Shown here: positions 17,077 to 26,173 of the stretch, piece after piece
How positions within the stretch are numbered: position 1 is the first letter of the stretch
Layout of the letters: the number at the start of each line of letters is the position of its first letter
Origin: Desulfobacteraceae bacterium UBA2245
GTDB lineage: Bacteria; Desulfobacterota; Desulfobacteria; Desulfobacterales; UBA2245
Length of the DNA stretch: 64,000 bases
Direction of reading: 5' to 3'
NCBI GenBank assembly: GCA_002347265.1
Contig: DDYB01000017.1
Span: forward strand, 1-64,000
The notes under the pieces: generated by a model
Told to the model about the DNA's origin: nothing
Seen by the model: the letters and a program-made list of their open reading frames with translations, nothing else
Database searches by the model: none
Program-made: the position numbers and the translations under genes

Positions 17077-17580
17077 TCAGAGCAGTGTGCGTTCTTTTTC
17101 GATCTGGCTTTCCAAGGGAACAGCGACGATTCCGGTTCGGGCCAGAGCCTTGATACGAAATTCCTGCAGAGCGTGAATGATGGTATCGATTTTACGCCGG
17201 TTTCCCACAAACTCCAGGGTCATGGTTTTTTCGGAGATGTCCAGAACCACGGCACCGAAGGTGTTTGCCGTGGCGATGACTTTCTGACGCTGTTTGACCG
17301 AGACGAAGATGGTCAAAAGGACCAGTTCGCGCGTTACGGATTCGGAATATTTGAGATCCTGAACCTGGATGACGTCTATGAGCTTTTCAAGTTGTTTGGT
17401 CACCTGATCCAGAATGAATTCATCGCCGGAAACCACAATGGTGATGCGCGTGACCTCCGGATTTTCGGTTTCCCCGGCCGCGATGCTTTCGATGTTGTAT
17501 GCTCTTCGCGTGAAAAGGCCTGCCACATGGGAAAGCACGCCAGGATGGTTTCGGACGAGAATCGAGATGATCTTCTGCAT
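17077..17580 (-). CDS. ilvN: acetolactate synthase small (regulatory) subunit
   Basis: A 167-residue protein beginning with an ACT domain (SILVRNHPGVLSHVAGLF) that binds valine, followed by the second regulatory half. It stimulates and confers feedback control on the IlvB catalytic subunit, in branched-chain amino acid synthesis. The length is that of the long IlvN/IlvH form. The start codon shares one base with the stop of ilvB (TGATG), so translation is coupled. Confidence 0.94.
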   Translation of the reverse strand: MQKIISILVRNHPGVLSHVAGLFTRRAYNIESIAAGETENPEVTRITIVVSGDEFILDQVTKQLEKLIDVIQVQDLKYSESVTRELVLLTIFVSVKQRQKVIATANTFGAVVLDISEKTMTLEFVGNRRKIDTIIHALQEFRIKALARTGIVAVPLESQIEKERTLL

Positions 17581-19262
17581 CAGGCCTCTCCTTCCAAGAT
17601 AAAATCAGTTTGCCCGCCGCCGGGGGGAATCATCGGCATCACGTTTTCCTCTCTTTCGATATGAAAATCCACCAGCACGGGGCCGTCGATTTTCAAGGCC
17701 TGGTTGATTGCGCCTACAACCTCTTCTGAAGAGGTGACCCGAATGGCTGGAATATCATAGCCTTTGGCCACCTGACAAAAATCCGGATTGAACTCCAAGG
17801 TGGTGTACGAATAGCGGCGGTTATAAAACATCTGCTGCCATTGACGAACCATACCCAGGTACCCGTTGTTGAATATAAAAATTTTAACAGGAAGACGATA
17901 CATGCGGGCAGTTGCCAGTTCCTGAATGCACATCTGGAAACTGCCGTCTCCGCAGATAGCGACCACGGGAAGCTTGGGGCATCCCACCGTGGCGCCGATG
18001 GCGGCCGGAAATCCGTACCCCATGGTGCCCGATCCGCCGGATGTAACAAACCGCCGGGGTTCGATGCATTGATAATACAAAGCCGCCCACATCTGATGCT
18101 GACCCACATCGGTGGTAATGATCGCCTTGCCCCGGGTCATTTCACTCAGCGTGCGGAGGATGAACTGAGGCATCAGTTTTCCGTCTTCCTTAAAAGTCAG
18201 GGGGTATTTCATTTTGATTTCAGCGACCTGATCGAGCCAGTCCTGCCGGGCGGGAATATTTACCTTTCGGTTAAGCTTGGTCAGGATGGATTTCAGGTCT
18301 CCGACAACGGGGATGTCGACTGCCAGGCGTTTGCCGATCTCGGCCGGATCAATATCGATATGAACGATCTTGGCAAGCGGCGCAAACCGCTGAACATTGC
18401 CCGCGACCCGGTCGTCAAACCGAACGCCCATGGAGATGATCAGATCCGATTCATGGACGGCATGATTGGCATATTTGGTGCCGTGCATGCCCAGCATCCC
18501 CAGAGAAAGCGCTTCGTTTTCCGGATAAATTCCTTTCCCCATTAATGAGGTGGTGATGGGGATGCGGGTTTTTTTAATAAACTCTCTAAGTTGTGGACTG
18601 GCGCCCGAGCAAACGACCCCTCCTCCGGCGTAAATCACCGGACGACGGGCATGTCGCAGGGCATCAAGAATGGCGTCAATTTGTTCGGACGTTACCTTTC
18701 TTCCCGTGCAATATCCGGGAAGCTCGACGGGTTTTAAGGGTTGAGGGGCGATCCAGGCGGTTTGAACGTCTTTGGGAATATCGATAAGCACGGGACCCGG
18801 ACGACCTGTCCGGGCGATATGAAAAGCCTCCCGAATCGTCGCTTGAAGATCATCCGGATTTTTAACCAGATAATTGTATTTGGTGATCGGAATGCTGATG
18901 CCGTAAATGTCTGATTCCTGAAAGCTGTCGTTACCGATCGATGATACAGCGACCTGTCCGGTAATGGCGACCATGGGCACGGAGTCCATATGGGCGGTGG
19001 CCAGTCCGGTGACCAGGTTGGTGGCGCCGGGTCCCGAGGTTGCCAGACAAACGCCTACACGACCGGTGGCCCGGGCATAGCCGTCGGCAGCGTGGGCCGC
19101 GCCCTGTTCGTGCCGCATCAGAATGTGCTTGACCGGCGCATCATACAACACATCGTAAATCGGAATTACAGCGCCGCCAGGAAAACCAAAAATATATTCG
19201 ACGCCCTCATCGATAAGGCTCTGGATGATCATCTGAGCGCCGGTCAATTTTTTTGTCGTCAT
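17580..19262 (-). CDS. ilvB: acetolactate synthase large (catalytic) subunit
   Basis: A 560-residue thiamine-diphosphate enzyme that condenses two pyruvates to acetolactate (or pyruvate with 2-oxobutyrate). Seen: MRHEQGAAHAADGYARATG with the catalytic glutamate, TSGPGATN, and the TPP motif GDGSFQMCIQELATARMY followed by NNGYLGMVRQWQ. The gene appears intact. An IS630 element ends about 28 bases upstream of the start codon, so its native promoter is displaced or replaced. The ribosome site AAGGAAG is retained between the IS and the gene. Confidence 0.95.
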   Translation of the reverse strand: MTTKKLTGAQMIIQSLIDEGVEYIFGFPGGAVIPIYDVLYDAPVKHILMRHEQGAAHAADGYARATGRVGVCLATSGPGATNLVTGLATAHMDSVPMVAITGQVAVSSIGNDSFQESDIYGISIPITKYNYLVKNPDDLQATIREAFHIARTGRPGPVLIDIPKDVQTAWIAPQPLKPVELPGYCTGRKVTSEQIDAILDALRHARRPVIYAGGGVVCSGASPQLREFIKKTRIPITTSLMGKGIYPENEALSLGMLGMHGTKYANHAVHESDLIISMGVRFDDRVAGNVQRFAPLAKIVHIDIDPAEIGKRLAVDIPVVGDLKSILTKLNRKVNIPARQDWLDQVAEIKMKYPLTFKEDGKLMPQFILRTLSEMTRGKAIITTDVGQHQMWAALYYQCIEPRRFVTSGGSGTMGYGFPAAIGATVGCPKLPVVAICGDGSFQMCIQELATARMYRLPVKIFIFNNGYLGMVRQWQQMFYNRRYSYTTLEFNPDFCQVAKGYDIPAIRVTSSEEVVGAINQALKIDGPVLVDFHIEREENVMPMIPPGGGQTDFILEGEA

Positions 19263-19292
19263 AAAAGCTTTTTCTTCCTTTACGCCGCGTTA

Positions 19293-20391
19293 CTAAGGCG
19301 ATCATAAATCAATAGACATCAAGCCGGGGCATAGGAGCAACCAGGACGCCTGAAAAAAGCCATCACAATCGAGGATGGTTTTTGCAACCTTCGAAGCTGC
19401 CCGATGACATTGGCTTTCAACTGATCCAGACCAAAAACCTTCTTTCTCCCGATTCCGTGGTTTTTGACATTGTTCCAAACCTGCTCGGTCGGATTGAGTT
19501 CCGGGGAACGCGACGGCAGAGTGAACACTTCCAGCTTGCCCTCGAAAGAGTCGATGCATTCCCGCACGATACTGGACCGGTGGGTTGGATAACCATCCCA
19601 AATCAAAAAAACAGGCTTTTGAGCGCCATGCATCAGCCGGGCGAGAAAATCGCAAATCTGCTCCGACGATACGCTGCCCTCGACCACCATAAATTGCAGC
19701 TGCCCTCGCAGGTCGATCGCGCCGATCATGTTCGCCCCGGTCGCCTCGATCACTGATGTTCGGCTGCTCGAAGCCCATGTCGTTCCGGAATGAAAATCCG
19801 AATGAATCCCGCTCTCATCTTGAAAATAGAGGGTCGCCCCGACTTGCTTCGCCCGCTTTTTGATCTCCGGAAGCACAGTTTGTTTCCATTGTTCAACCGT
19901 CTCGGCGTTTTGCTGATACGCACGAAACAAAGGCCTTTGGCAGCTCAAGCCCAACTTGCGCAGCAGCCTGCCGACGGAAGCGTCGCTGAGCTTGATTCCA
20001 AATTGCCTGTGAATCAAAACACAGATCATCCCTCGAGTCCAAAGCGCAAAGGAAAACTTCATCTGAAGCGGATCGTTGTCAACCACCGTCCGGTAAATCC
20101 AGGTCAACTGGCTTCCGCTGAGCTTTTGGGGACGGCCCGTTCGAATGCCGGTTTTCAACCCGTGCCATCCCCCGGCCCGGTAACGAGCAAGCCAATTGTA
20201 AATGCTGGCTCGCGCAAAACCCAGGGTTTTGATGACTTTTTCGGGACTTTCTCCGTCTTGAACCCGCTGAACGGCTCGAATGCGGATTTCTTCCAACGCC
20301 TTTGGGCTGAACTTTCTTCCATCCTGTATTTTCATACATGACTACATAGCACAACTCAGGAATAATGTCTAAACAATTATGGTCTAATTAG
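19293..20391 (-). mobile_element. IS630-family insertion sequence
   Basis: An element of about 1.1 kb containing one intact transposase gene. The ends form imperfect 33-bp terminal inverted repeats: the left (19293-19325) starts CTAAGGCGATCATAAAT; the right, read on the other strand from 20391, starts CTAATTAGACCATAATT; 22 of 33 positions match, including a shared TAGACAT. Both ends are flanked by TA (19291-19292 and 20392-20393), the target dinucleotide that IS630 elements duplicate. It sits between ilvB and the divergent L,D-transpeptidase gene. Confidence 0.85.
19319..20335 (-). CDS. IS630-family transposase (DDE)
   Basis: A 338-residue, apparently intact transposase. The N terminus is a helix-turn-helix of the Tc1/IS630 type (GFARASIYNWLARYRAGG). 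The C-terminal DDE domain shows LYFQDESGIHSDF (first Asp), FLIWDGYPTHRS (second Asp) and SRSPELNPTEQVWNNVK (Glu). It cuts and joins DNA at TA targets. No frameshift is needed, unlike several IS630 members, so the element could be active. Confidence 0.94.
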   Translation of the reverse strand: MKIQDGRKFSPKALEEIRIRAVQRVQDGESPEKVIKTLGFARASIYNWLARYRAGGWHGLKTGIRTGRPQKLSGSQLTWIYRTVVDNDPLQMKFSFALWTRGMICVLIHRQFGIKLSDASVGRLLRKLGLSCQRPLFRAYQQNAETVEQWKQTVLPEIKKRAKQVGATLYFQDESGIHSDFHSGTTWASSSRTSVIEATGANMIGAIDLRGQLQFMVVEGSVSSEQICDFLARLMHGAQKPVFLIWDGYPTHRSSIVRECIDSFEGKLEVFTLPSRSPELNPTEQVWNNVKNHGIGRKKVFGLDQLKANVIGQLRRLQKPSSIVMAFFRRPGCSYAPA

Positions 20392-20546
20392 TAAGCGTGC
20401 GGTTGACACAAACATCCGAATTTTATAATGCCCTGAAGAGAATCAAAAAAACAATTCATATGACAAGTTTTATTTATTAGAAAGTTCGAGGAATTTGTCA
20501 AACACATTCCGTTCCGATGCGTCTGATCGGGTTTCAGATAAAGCAA

Positions 20547-20575
20547 TTGACCTTTTTAAGATATTTAGTTATCAT
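20547..20575 (+). promoter_or_regulatory. promoter of the L,D-transpeptidase gene
   Basis: TTGACC at 20547-20552, a 17-base spacer and TATCAT at 20570-20575. Transcription would start near 20582, just ahead of the GTG start. The rest of the 20392-20604 gap is AT-rich with no gene. Confidence 0.5.
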
Positions 20576-20604
20576 TAACGATATTTAAAAATGTTTGGAA
20601 ACAG

Positions 20605-21606
20605 GTGGGATTTGTTTTGAGTTTAATGCCGTTTTGCATACGGGTTCAAAAACCTGGGATTTCGGTTGCACGATCTCTGATCTGGATTTGCTGCTTTGCC
20701 ACAACCCTTTTGATAACCGAGTCTGTCTGGGGGGGGGCTGCCTACCGGTACCAACGCTCTGTCATCAACGGGCAACAGATTGGCAGCATTATCGGAGACA
20801 TCAAAATGCATCTTACAGGCAGCGGTGAAACGCTTCTGGACATTGCCAGGGATTATGGCTTAGGGTTCAATGAGCTTCGGATGGTCCATCCGGATATCGA
20901 TCCATGGGTGGTGCCCTCCGGTCGAGATCTCAAGATACCTCTCTGCTGGGTGATCCCCCCGACCCGCTTTGAAGCGATCGTAATCAATCTTCCCGAGATG
21001 CGTTTGTATCATTTTTTCCCGAAGATGGGGCTGGTGAAAACCTACGCGCTGGGCATCGGAAATGTGGGCAGGCAAACCCCTGTCGGCACCTTTAAAGTCG
21101 TGGACCGGCAGGTTGATCCCGTATGGGAAATTCCCGCTTTTCTGAGACCGAAGTACGGAGTTTCCAAGATCCCGCCCGGCCCGAGCAACCCCTTGGGAAA
21201 ATACTGGCTCGGATTGTCGGCCAAGGGTTACGGAATTCATGGCACCAACTTTCCTTGGGGTGTGGGCCGTTTGGTCAGCAACGGGTGCATCCGTTTGTAC
21301 CCTGAGGATATTGCTGGTCTGTTTAAGGAGGTCGAGGCCGGTACGGTAGTGGAAATCATTTATGAGCCTGTCAAAATCGGGTTGAGAGATCAGGAAATAT
21401 TTCTGGAAGTCCATCCGGATATTTATGGCAATATACCGGATATGTTAAGCTATGCAAAAAAGCGTTTGGAAGCAAGCGGAGTTCTTACAGACGCTTCAAT
21501 GGAATTGGTGGAGCAGGCTGTGAACGTCGCCGATGGCGTTCCGGTCAGCATAGGAATGTCGGCGAAGGGAGGTGATACGGCATCGGCGTTGGTGAGTAAC
21601 AAATAA
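20605..21606 (+). CDS. L,D-transpeptidase with LysM domain (YkuD/ErfK family)
   Basis: A 333-residue exported protein. Residues 1-45 hold a signal/anchor segment. About 70-113 is a LysM-like peptidoglycan-binding motif (GETLLDIARDYGLGFNEL). About 122-260 is a YkuD catalytic domain with H212-G-T-N and S225-N-G-C228-IRL. The cysteine attacks the donor peptide stem to make 3-3 cross-links or to attach lipoproteins to peptidoglycan. The start is GTG at 20605; ATG at 20626 is an alternative. The next gene encodes a Lpp-like lipoprotein ending in lysine, the substrate type of the ErfK subgroup. Confidence 0.92.
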   Translation: MGFVLSLMPFCIRVQKPGISVARSLIWICCFATTLLITESVWGGAAYRYQRSVINGQQIGSIIGDIKMHLTGSGETLLDIARDYGLGFNELRMVHPDIDPWVVPSGRDLKIPLCWVIPPTRFEAIVINLPEMRLYHFFPKMGLVKTYALGIGNVGRQTPVGTFKVVDRQVDPVWEIPAFLRPKYGVSKIPPGPSNPLGKYWLGLSAKGYGIHGTNFPWGVGRLVSNGCIRLYPEDIAGLFKEVEAGTVVEIIYEPVKIGLRDQEIFLEVHPDIYGNIPDMLSYAKKRLEASGVLTDASMELVEQAVNVADGVPVSIGMSAKGGDTASALVSNK

Positions 21607-21685
21607 CATGATCTAAATCGAAGTAAACAGATGGCGTATCATTATTTCAAATCGCAAAACAATAAATTTTACAGGAGGTGGAGTA

Positions 21686-22021
21686 ATGCGTTCTAAAAAA
21701 TATGGAAAACTGGCTTTAATCTTAAGCGTATTGGTGTGTTTTGGCCTTGCCATGACCGGCTGTGCAAGCTCCAAGATTCAGCAACTCGAAGCGCAGGTTC
21801 AGGAAGCCCTGAATCAGTCCTCAAAAGCGATGAGCGACGCGCAGAGCGCCAAAGACGCCTGTGCTGAATGCCAGACCGCTTGTACAAATGCGGCTGCCGA
21901 TGCCAAAAATTCAGCTGTACGGGCTGAATCCGCAGCCAACAGGGCCGAACAATCAGCTGCAAAAGCTGAAGAGATGGCTCAGAAAGCCGAGAATATCTTC
22001 ATGAAGCAGATGCACAAATAA
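21686..22021 (+). CDS. Lpp-like alanine-zipper outer-membrane lipoprotein
   Basis: A 111-residue small lipoprotein. A lysine-rich N terminus, a hydrophobic stretch and the lipobox LAMTGC place the acylated cysteine at residue 26. The rest is one long alanine-rich heptad coil (SSKIQQLEAQVQEAL to the end), as in Braun's lipoprotein and OprI. It ends in MHK with a C-terminal lysine, the residue that E. coli L,D-transpeptidases link to peptidoglycan. Oddly, the coil contains three clustered cysteines (CAECQTAC) at about residues 60-67. The ribosome site is AGGAGGTGG. A terminator follows at once. Confidence 0.85.
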   Translation: MRSKKYGKLALILSVLVCFGLAMTGCASSKIQQLEAQVQEALNQSSKAMSDAQSAKDACAECQTACTNAAADAKNSAVRAESAANRAEQSAAKAEEMAQKAENIFMKQMHK

Positions 22022-22052
22022 AAATTTGCTTTTATCGCGGTAAAAACGCATG

Positions 22053-22086
22053 AGGCGAGGTCGATTCGACCTCGCCTTGTTTTTTT
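22053..22086 (+). terminator. rho-independent terminator after the Lpp-like gene
   Basis: A stem of 11 base pairs (22053-22063 with 22067-22077, GGCGAGGTCG/CGACCTCGCC core) with a 3-base loop, followed after two bases by a run of seven T residues. Confidence 0.9.
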
Positions 22087-22212
22087 GAACACCTGCATAT
22101 ATCCGATTGACCAGTATTGGCCAAAATTGCTAAATCATTTTATTGCGGCTTTTCCAAAATGTCGGGGGTTTTGCCAAAGTTTTTAATCAACGCACAATTT
22201 AAAGCGTGATGC

Positions 22213-23202
22213 ATGGTATTAAAAAAATTACGTCCGCCCTTCATACTGCTTTTTCTAATATTGGCATTTGGCACGACCGGTTACACCCTGGTTGAGGGAA
22301 TGTCGCTATTTAACGCCTTTTATATGACCATCATCACCATCAGTACGGTAGGATTTTCGGAGATAGAACCTCTGTCGAAGACAGGAAGATTTATCACCAT
22401 TATTGTGATTACCGTTGGAATCACCACCGGAGGTTATACTATCGGCATGCTGTTGAGAATGTTTATCGAGGGCGAGTTAAGCGCGATCATGGGGAGGAAG
22501 AAGTTGGAAAAGCTCATTTCAGAGTTAAAGGACCATTATATTGTCTGCGGATATGGAAGGATCGGCCAACTCATATGTACCGAGTTAAACGCTCACAGCA
22601 TTCCTTTTGTGGTAATTGAAAAAGATCCGCTTGCCGTTAACAAGATAGAATCCAAGGGTTTTTTGTATATTCAGATGGACTCTACCTCGGATGACGCGCT
22701 GGCAAAGGCGGGGATTATGCGGGCCAAGGGACTGGTCACGGTAGTGCAATCCGATGCGGACAATGTGTTTATTACCCTGTCTGCCAAGGGGCTGCGTCCA
22801 GACATCTTTGTACTGGCCAGGGCATCGGACCAGCAGAATGAGGGGAAAATGATGCGGGCCGGAGCGACGCGAGTTGTATCTCCCTATCTGATCGGTGGAA
22901 AACGGATGGCTCAGGTGCTGATTCGTCCTACGGTCGTTGATTTTATCGATATTGCCATGATGGACAGTCATCTAGGGCTCAGAATGGAAGAAGCCAAGGT
23001 CGGCGGGCAATCCGGTTTAATCGGCAAAAAACTCATGGACAGCGGCCTGCGTCAGAATTTCGGAGTGATCATTGTCGCCATTAAAAAACAATCCGGAGAG
23101 ATGATATTCAACCCGATGCCGACTGAAATAATCGATTCCGGCGATATCATTGTTGTGCTTGGAAAACATGACGATCTGAAGAGGATGCACAGCGTTCTGT
23201 AA
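22213..23202 (+). CDS. two-helix potassium channel with RCK (TrkA-N/TrkA-C) domains
   Basis: A 329-residue MthK-like channel subunit. Two membrane helices (about 10-28 and 60-80) flank a pore loop with filter TVGFSE near residue 46, in place of the common TVGYGD. A linker leads to an RCK domain (IVCGYGRIGQL near 115) with the GxGxxG nucleotide motif, then a TrkA-C domain to the end. It would pass K+ under control of ligand or nucleotide binding in the cytoplasm. It stands alone. The next gene is nearly 300 bases away, and that gap holds no gene. Confidence 0.88.
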   Translation: MVLKKLRPPFILLFLILAFGTTGYTLVEGMSLFNAFYMTIITISTVGFSEIEPLSKTGRFITIIVITVGITTGGYTIGMLLRMFIEGELSAIMGRKKLEKLISELKDHYIVCGYGRIGQLICTELNAHSIPFVVIEKDPLAVNKIESKGFLYIQMDSTSDDALAKAGIMRAKGLVTVVQSDADNVFITLSAKGLRPDIFVLARASDQQNEGKMMRAGATRVVSPYLIGGKRMAQVLIRPTVVDFIDIAMMDSHLGLRMEEAKVGGQSGLIGKKLMDSGLRQNFGVIIVAIKKQSGEMIFNPMPTEIIDSGDIIVVLGKHDDLKRMHSVL

Positions 23203-23497
23203 TAAGGGGTCGGCCCCAAAAGGATTCGCGATACCCACGACGCTCCTAAGATAAAGGGGCTACGCTCGATGAATTTTCGAGAATTTTGAAGGAAGGTATA
23301 ATTCAGACGATTGAATCCGGTCGATGTTTCAATGCGGATCGGGCGGTTGCGTGGCCTGCGGGTAGATGATAGCTAATTTTTTCTTTGAAATGCCGGCCAA
23401 CTAGTATATACAGATTAAAATTAATTTTTAATAATAAACATTATTTAGTTATTGAATATTAATTCAGTTTTTAAACAGGGAAGGAGAAAACATAAAC

Positions 23498-24061
23498 ATG
23501 GAAAAAGTGGGTCAAAGAATTAAGAAGTACATGGAACAAAGAGGCGCCAGCCTTCAAGAGCTTGCCGAAAGAACCGGTCTAGAAGTTGGCTTCCTTAGAT
23601 CTGTTCAGGAGGACGATGTCTATCCTTCCCTGGGGCCGCTGTTGAAGATCGCACGTGCGCTGGGTGTCCGCCTGGGAACCTTCTTGGACGACCAGATCAG
23701 CCAGGATCCGCTGATTATCACCAAGGACCAGCGGAAAGAAGAGCTCAGCATGCTGCGGGCCAAGAATGAGCCGGTAGCCCTGAAGTTTTACTCTCTGGGA
23801 CGGGGCAAAAGCGATCGTCACATGGAGCCCTTCTTTATCGAGATTTTTCCTGAATCCGCAAAGGAAAAGAAACTGTCATTTCATGAGGGCGAAGAGTTCA
23901 TCGTGGTTGTATCCGGCAAGGTCGAGGTGATTTACGGGCAGGAAACTCATGTACTCGAGCCGGGCGACAGCATTTACTATAACTCGGTGGTTCCACACCA
24001 TGTCGGATGTTTTGGGGAAACCCCGGCATCCATTTACGCAGTCCTGTATTTCCCGGAATAG
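23498..24061 (+). CDS. XRE-family transcriptional regulator with cupin domain
   Basis: A 187-residue protein. The helix-turn-helix lies at about 8-62 (SLQELAERTGLEVGFLRSVQ). A cupin sensory domain is at about 115-187 (HEGEEFIVVVSGKVEVIYG, then EPGDSIYYNS and PHHVG). Such proteins usually repress a neighbouring metabolic gene and respond to a small ligand. The acyl-CoA synthetase gene starts 13 bases downstream, so the pair is likely one operon and the ligase is its likely target. The start follows GGGAAGGAG at good distance. Confidence 0.9.
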   Translation: MEKVGQRIKKYMEQRGASLQELAERTGLEVGFLRSVQEDDVYPSLGPLLKIARALGVRLGTFLDDQISQDPLIITKDQRKEELSMLRAKNEPVALKFYSLGRGKSDRHMEPFFIEIFPESAKEKKLSFHEGEEFIVVVSGKVEVIYGQETHVLEPGDSIYYNSVVPHHVGCFGETPASIYAVLYFPE

Positions 24062-24074
24062 AAGGAGAGGCGCT

Positions 24075-25721
24075 ATGCAGACAGATGAATTGCGTTCCAT
24101 AACGATGGGACAGATGCTTGATGAGACCATTTCGAAATATCCGGACAGCGATGCGGTGGTTTATGTGGACCGGGACTTTCGCCTGACATACCGGGAGTTT
24201 GGAAACGTCGTGGATCAGCTGGCCAAGGGCATGATGGCCCTGGGAATACAAAAGGGAGAAAAGGTCGCGGTCTGGGCGACCAATATCCCTTACTGGGTGG
24301 CGCTTCAGTTTGCAACCGCAAAAATGGGAGCGATTCTCCTGACCGTAAACATCAATTACAAAAGCGTCGAGCTGGAATACTTGATGCGGCAATCGGAGAC
24401 CGAAAACATCTTTGTCATCGACGGCTATCAGGATACCGATTACGTGCAAACTCTGTACGATCTGGTTCCGGAGTTAAAAACCCAGCCAAGAGGGTTCCTG
24501 AAAACCGAGAAATTCCCCCATCTGAAACGGGTTATGTTCCTGGGACAGGAAAAGCACCGGGGCATGTATTCCATACCGGAGATTCTGGCCCTGGCCGCCA
24601 TGACCACCGAGGCGCAATACAAGGCCCGGCAGGCCGAGCTGGATTGTCACGACGTGGTCAATATGCAGTATACTTCGGGCACCACGGGTTTCCCCAAGGG
24701 CGTGATGCTTTCCCATTACAATGTCGGAAACAACGGGTTCTGGATCGGCGAAAATCAGAAATTTACTGAAAAGGACCGTGTCTGCATTCCGGTCCCGCTG
24801 TTTCACTGTTTCGGGTGTGTGCTGGGAACCACTGCCGCAGTGAGCCACGGCAGCTGCATGGTGATTCTGGAGCGCTTTGATCCGGTTCAGGTAATGGCCG
24901 CCGTCGAGCAGGAAAGATGTACGGCTCTGTACGGGGTGCCGACCATGTTTATCGCGGTATTGGAGCACAAGCTTTTCAGCAAATTTGATTTCAGATCCCT
25001 TCGCACCGGCATTATGGCCGGATCCCCCTGCCCCATCGAAATCATGAAGGCGGTGGCAGAGAAAATGCATGCAAAAGAAATAACGATCGTCTACGGTCTG
25101 ACCGAGGCTTCTCCCGGAATTACCCAGAGCAAGACGACCGATTCTCTGGAGCTTCGCGTCAGCACCGTGGGACGGCCCATGACCTGCATTGAGGTCAAAC
25201 TCGTGGATCCGGAAACCGGAGAGCGGGTAGGACCCGGAAAGCAGGGAGAAATCTGCTGCCGCGGATACAATGTTATGAAGGGCTACTACAATATGCCCGA
25301 AGCGACAGCCAAGGCCATTGACGAGGATGGCTGGCTGCATTCCGGCGACCTGGGAGTGATGGATGAAAACGGTTACATCGCCATCACGGGCCGTTCCAAG
25401 GATATGATCATTCGCGGGGGGGAAAACATTTCTCCCAGGGAGATCGAAGAGTTCATCTACCAGATGGATGGCGTCGCCGATGTACAGGTAGTGGGTGTGC
25501 CCAGCAAGAAATTCGGCGAGGAGGTGGGTGCCTTTGTCATTAAAAAAGCGGGATATGATTTTACGGAAGAAGATATTCGGGATTTTTGCAGAGGAAAAAT
25601 CAGCCGGTACAAGGTTCCGAAATATATCAGTTTTATCAAATCCTATCCGATGACGGCCAGTGGAAAGGTGATGAAATACAAATTACGGGAATTGTCGCAC
25701 GAGCTTTTCCCCGATGCCTGA
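24075..25721 (+). CDS. AMP-forming acyl-CoA synthetase
   Basis: A 548-residue member of the ANL adenylate-forming family, which activates a carboxylic acid to its CoA thioester with ATP. Seen: YTSGTTGFPKGVMLSH (P-loop-like), YGLTEASPGIT, SGDLGVMDENGYI, GRSKDMIIRGGENISPREI and the C-terminal catalytic lysine in ASGKVMKYKLRE. It most resembles fatty-acid or medium-chain acyl-CoA ligases; the acid is not predictable. The start at 24075 follows GGAGAGG; the longer frame from 23949 would overlap the regulator. Confidence 0.92.
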   Translation: MQTDELRSITMGQMLDETISKYPDSDAVVYVDRDFRLTYREFGNVVDQLAKGMMALGIQKGEKVAVWATNIPYWVALQFATAKMGAILLTVNINYKSVELEYLMRQSETENIFVIDGYQDTDYVQTLYDLVPELKTQPRGFLKTEKFPHLKRVMFLGQEKHRGMYSIPEILALAAMTTEAQYKARQAELDCHDVVNMQYTSGTTGFPKGVMLSHYNVGNNGFWIGENQKFTEKDRVCIPVPLFHCFGCVLGTTAAVSHGSCMVILERFDPVQVMAAVEQERCTALYGVPTMFIAVLEHKLFSKFDFRSLRTGIMAGSPCPIEIMKAVAEKMHAKEITIVYGLTEASPGITQSKTTDSLELRVSTVGRPMTCIEVKLVDPETGERVGPGKQGEICCRGYNVMKGYYNMPEATAKAIDEDGWLHSGDLGVMDENGYIAITGRSKDMIIRGGENISPREIEEFIYQMDGVADVQVVGVPSKKFGEEVGAFVIKKAGYDFTEEDIRDFCRGKISRYKVPKYISFIKSYPMTASGKVMKYKLRELSHELFPDA

Positions 25722-25782
25722 TGGATCGATTCTGCTTTACGTGCAAAGGATGCACAATTGCAGCGCTTAATGGGAGGAAGGT

Positions 25783-26079
25783 ATGAGCGGTGGGCGGTTT
25801 TCGATCAACCAGGATGTGGAAGGAGTTTATCGGCTCAAGGGTGAGTTGACCATTCATGACATTCAATGCCTGAAGCATTTTTTAGACAGCGTCCTGACCA
25901 GATGTCGAAAAATCACCATCAGCATGGAAGAACTGACTTTTGCGGACACTGCGGCTTTGCAATTGCTTTTGGCTTTCCGCAGGTCCTTAACTTCCAGGGT
26001 CGAATGGGTCGTCAAAGATTTGTCCTCTGAAATGGATAAAATTTTGACAGTCAGCGGATTGAAATCTTTTCTATCCTGA
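25783..26079 (+). CDS. STAS-domain protein
   Basis: A 98-residue single-domain protein of the SpoIIAA/anti-anti-sigma type: VEGVYRLKGELTIHDIQCLKHFL at the N terminus and the conserved LTFADTAALQLLLAF in the middle. In the anti-sigma-antagonist subfamily the residue in the DxxSxxxL motif is a phosphorylated Ser; here that position reads ADTAAL, so a Thr or no phosphorylation is possible. It opens the chemotaxis-type operon behind a GGAGGAAGGT site. STAS proteins are often found in front of CheA/CheY systems of Desulfobacterota. Confidence 0.85.
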   Translation: MSGGRFSINQDVEGVYRLKGELTIHDIQCLKHFLDSVLTRCRKITISMEELTFADTAALQLLLAFRRSLTSRVEWVVKDLSSEMDKILTVSGLKSFLS

Positions 26080-26173
26080 CGGCGTACAGAAGCATGAGAC
26101 ATGCTGATCGTTTTCGATGGGTCCAGCACTGAGCAATGCAAGCGAAACTTATTGAAATAAGGAAATTTTTCAT

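Noticed and set aside
22213..22330. Sigma-54 type site (TGGCACG) near 22270
   Set aside because: It lies inside the potassium channel coding sequence and lacks the TTGC half at the right distance.
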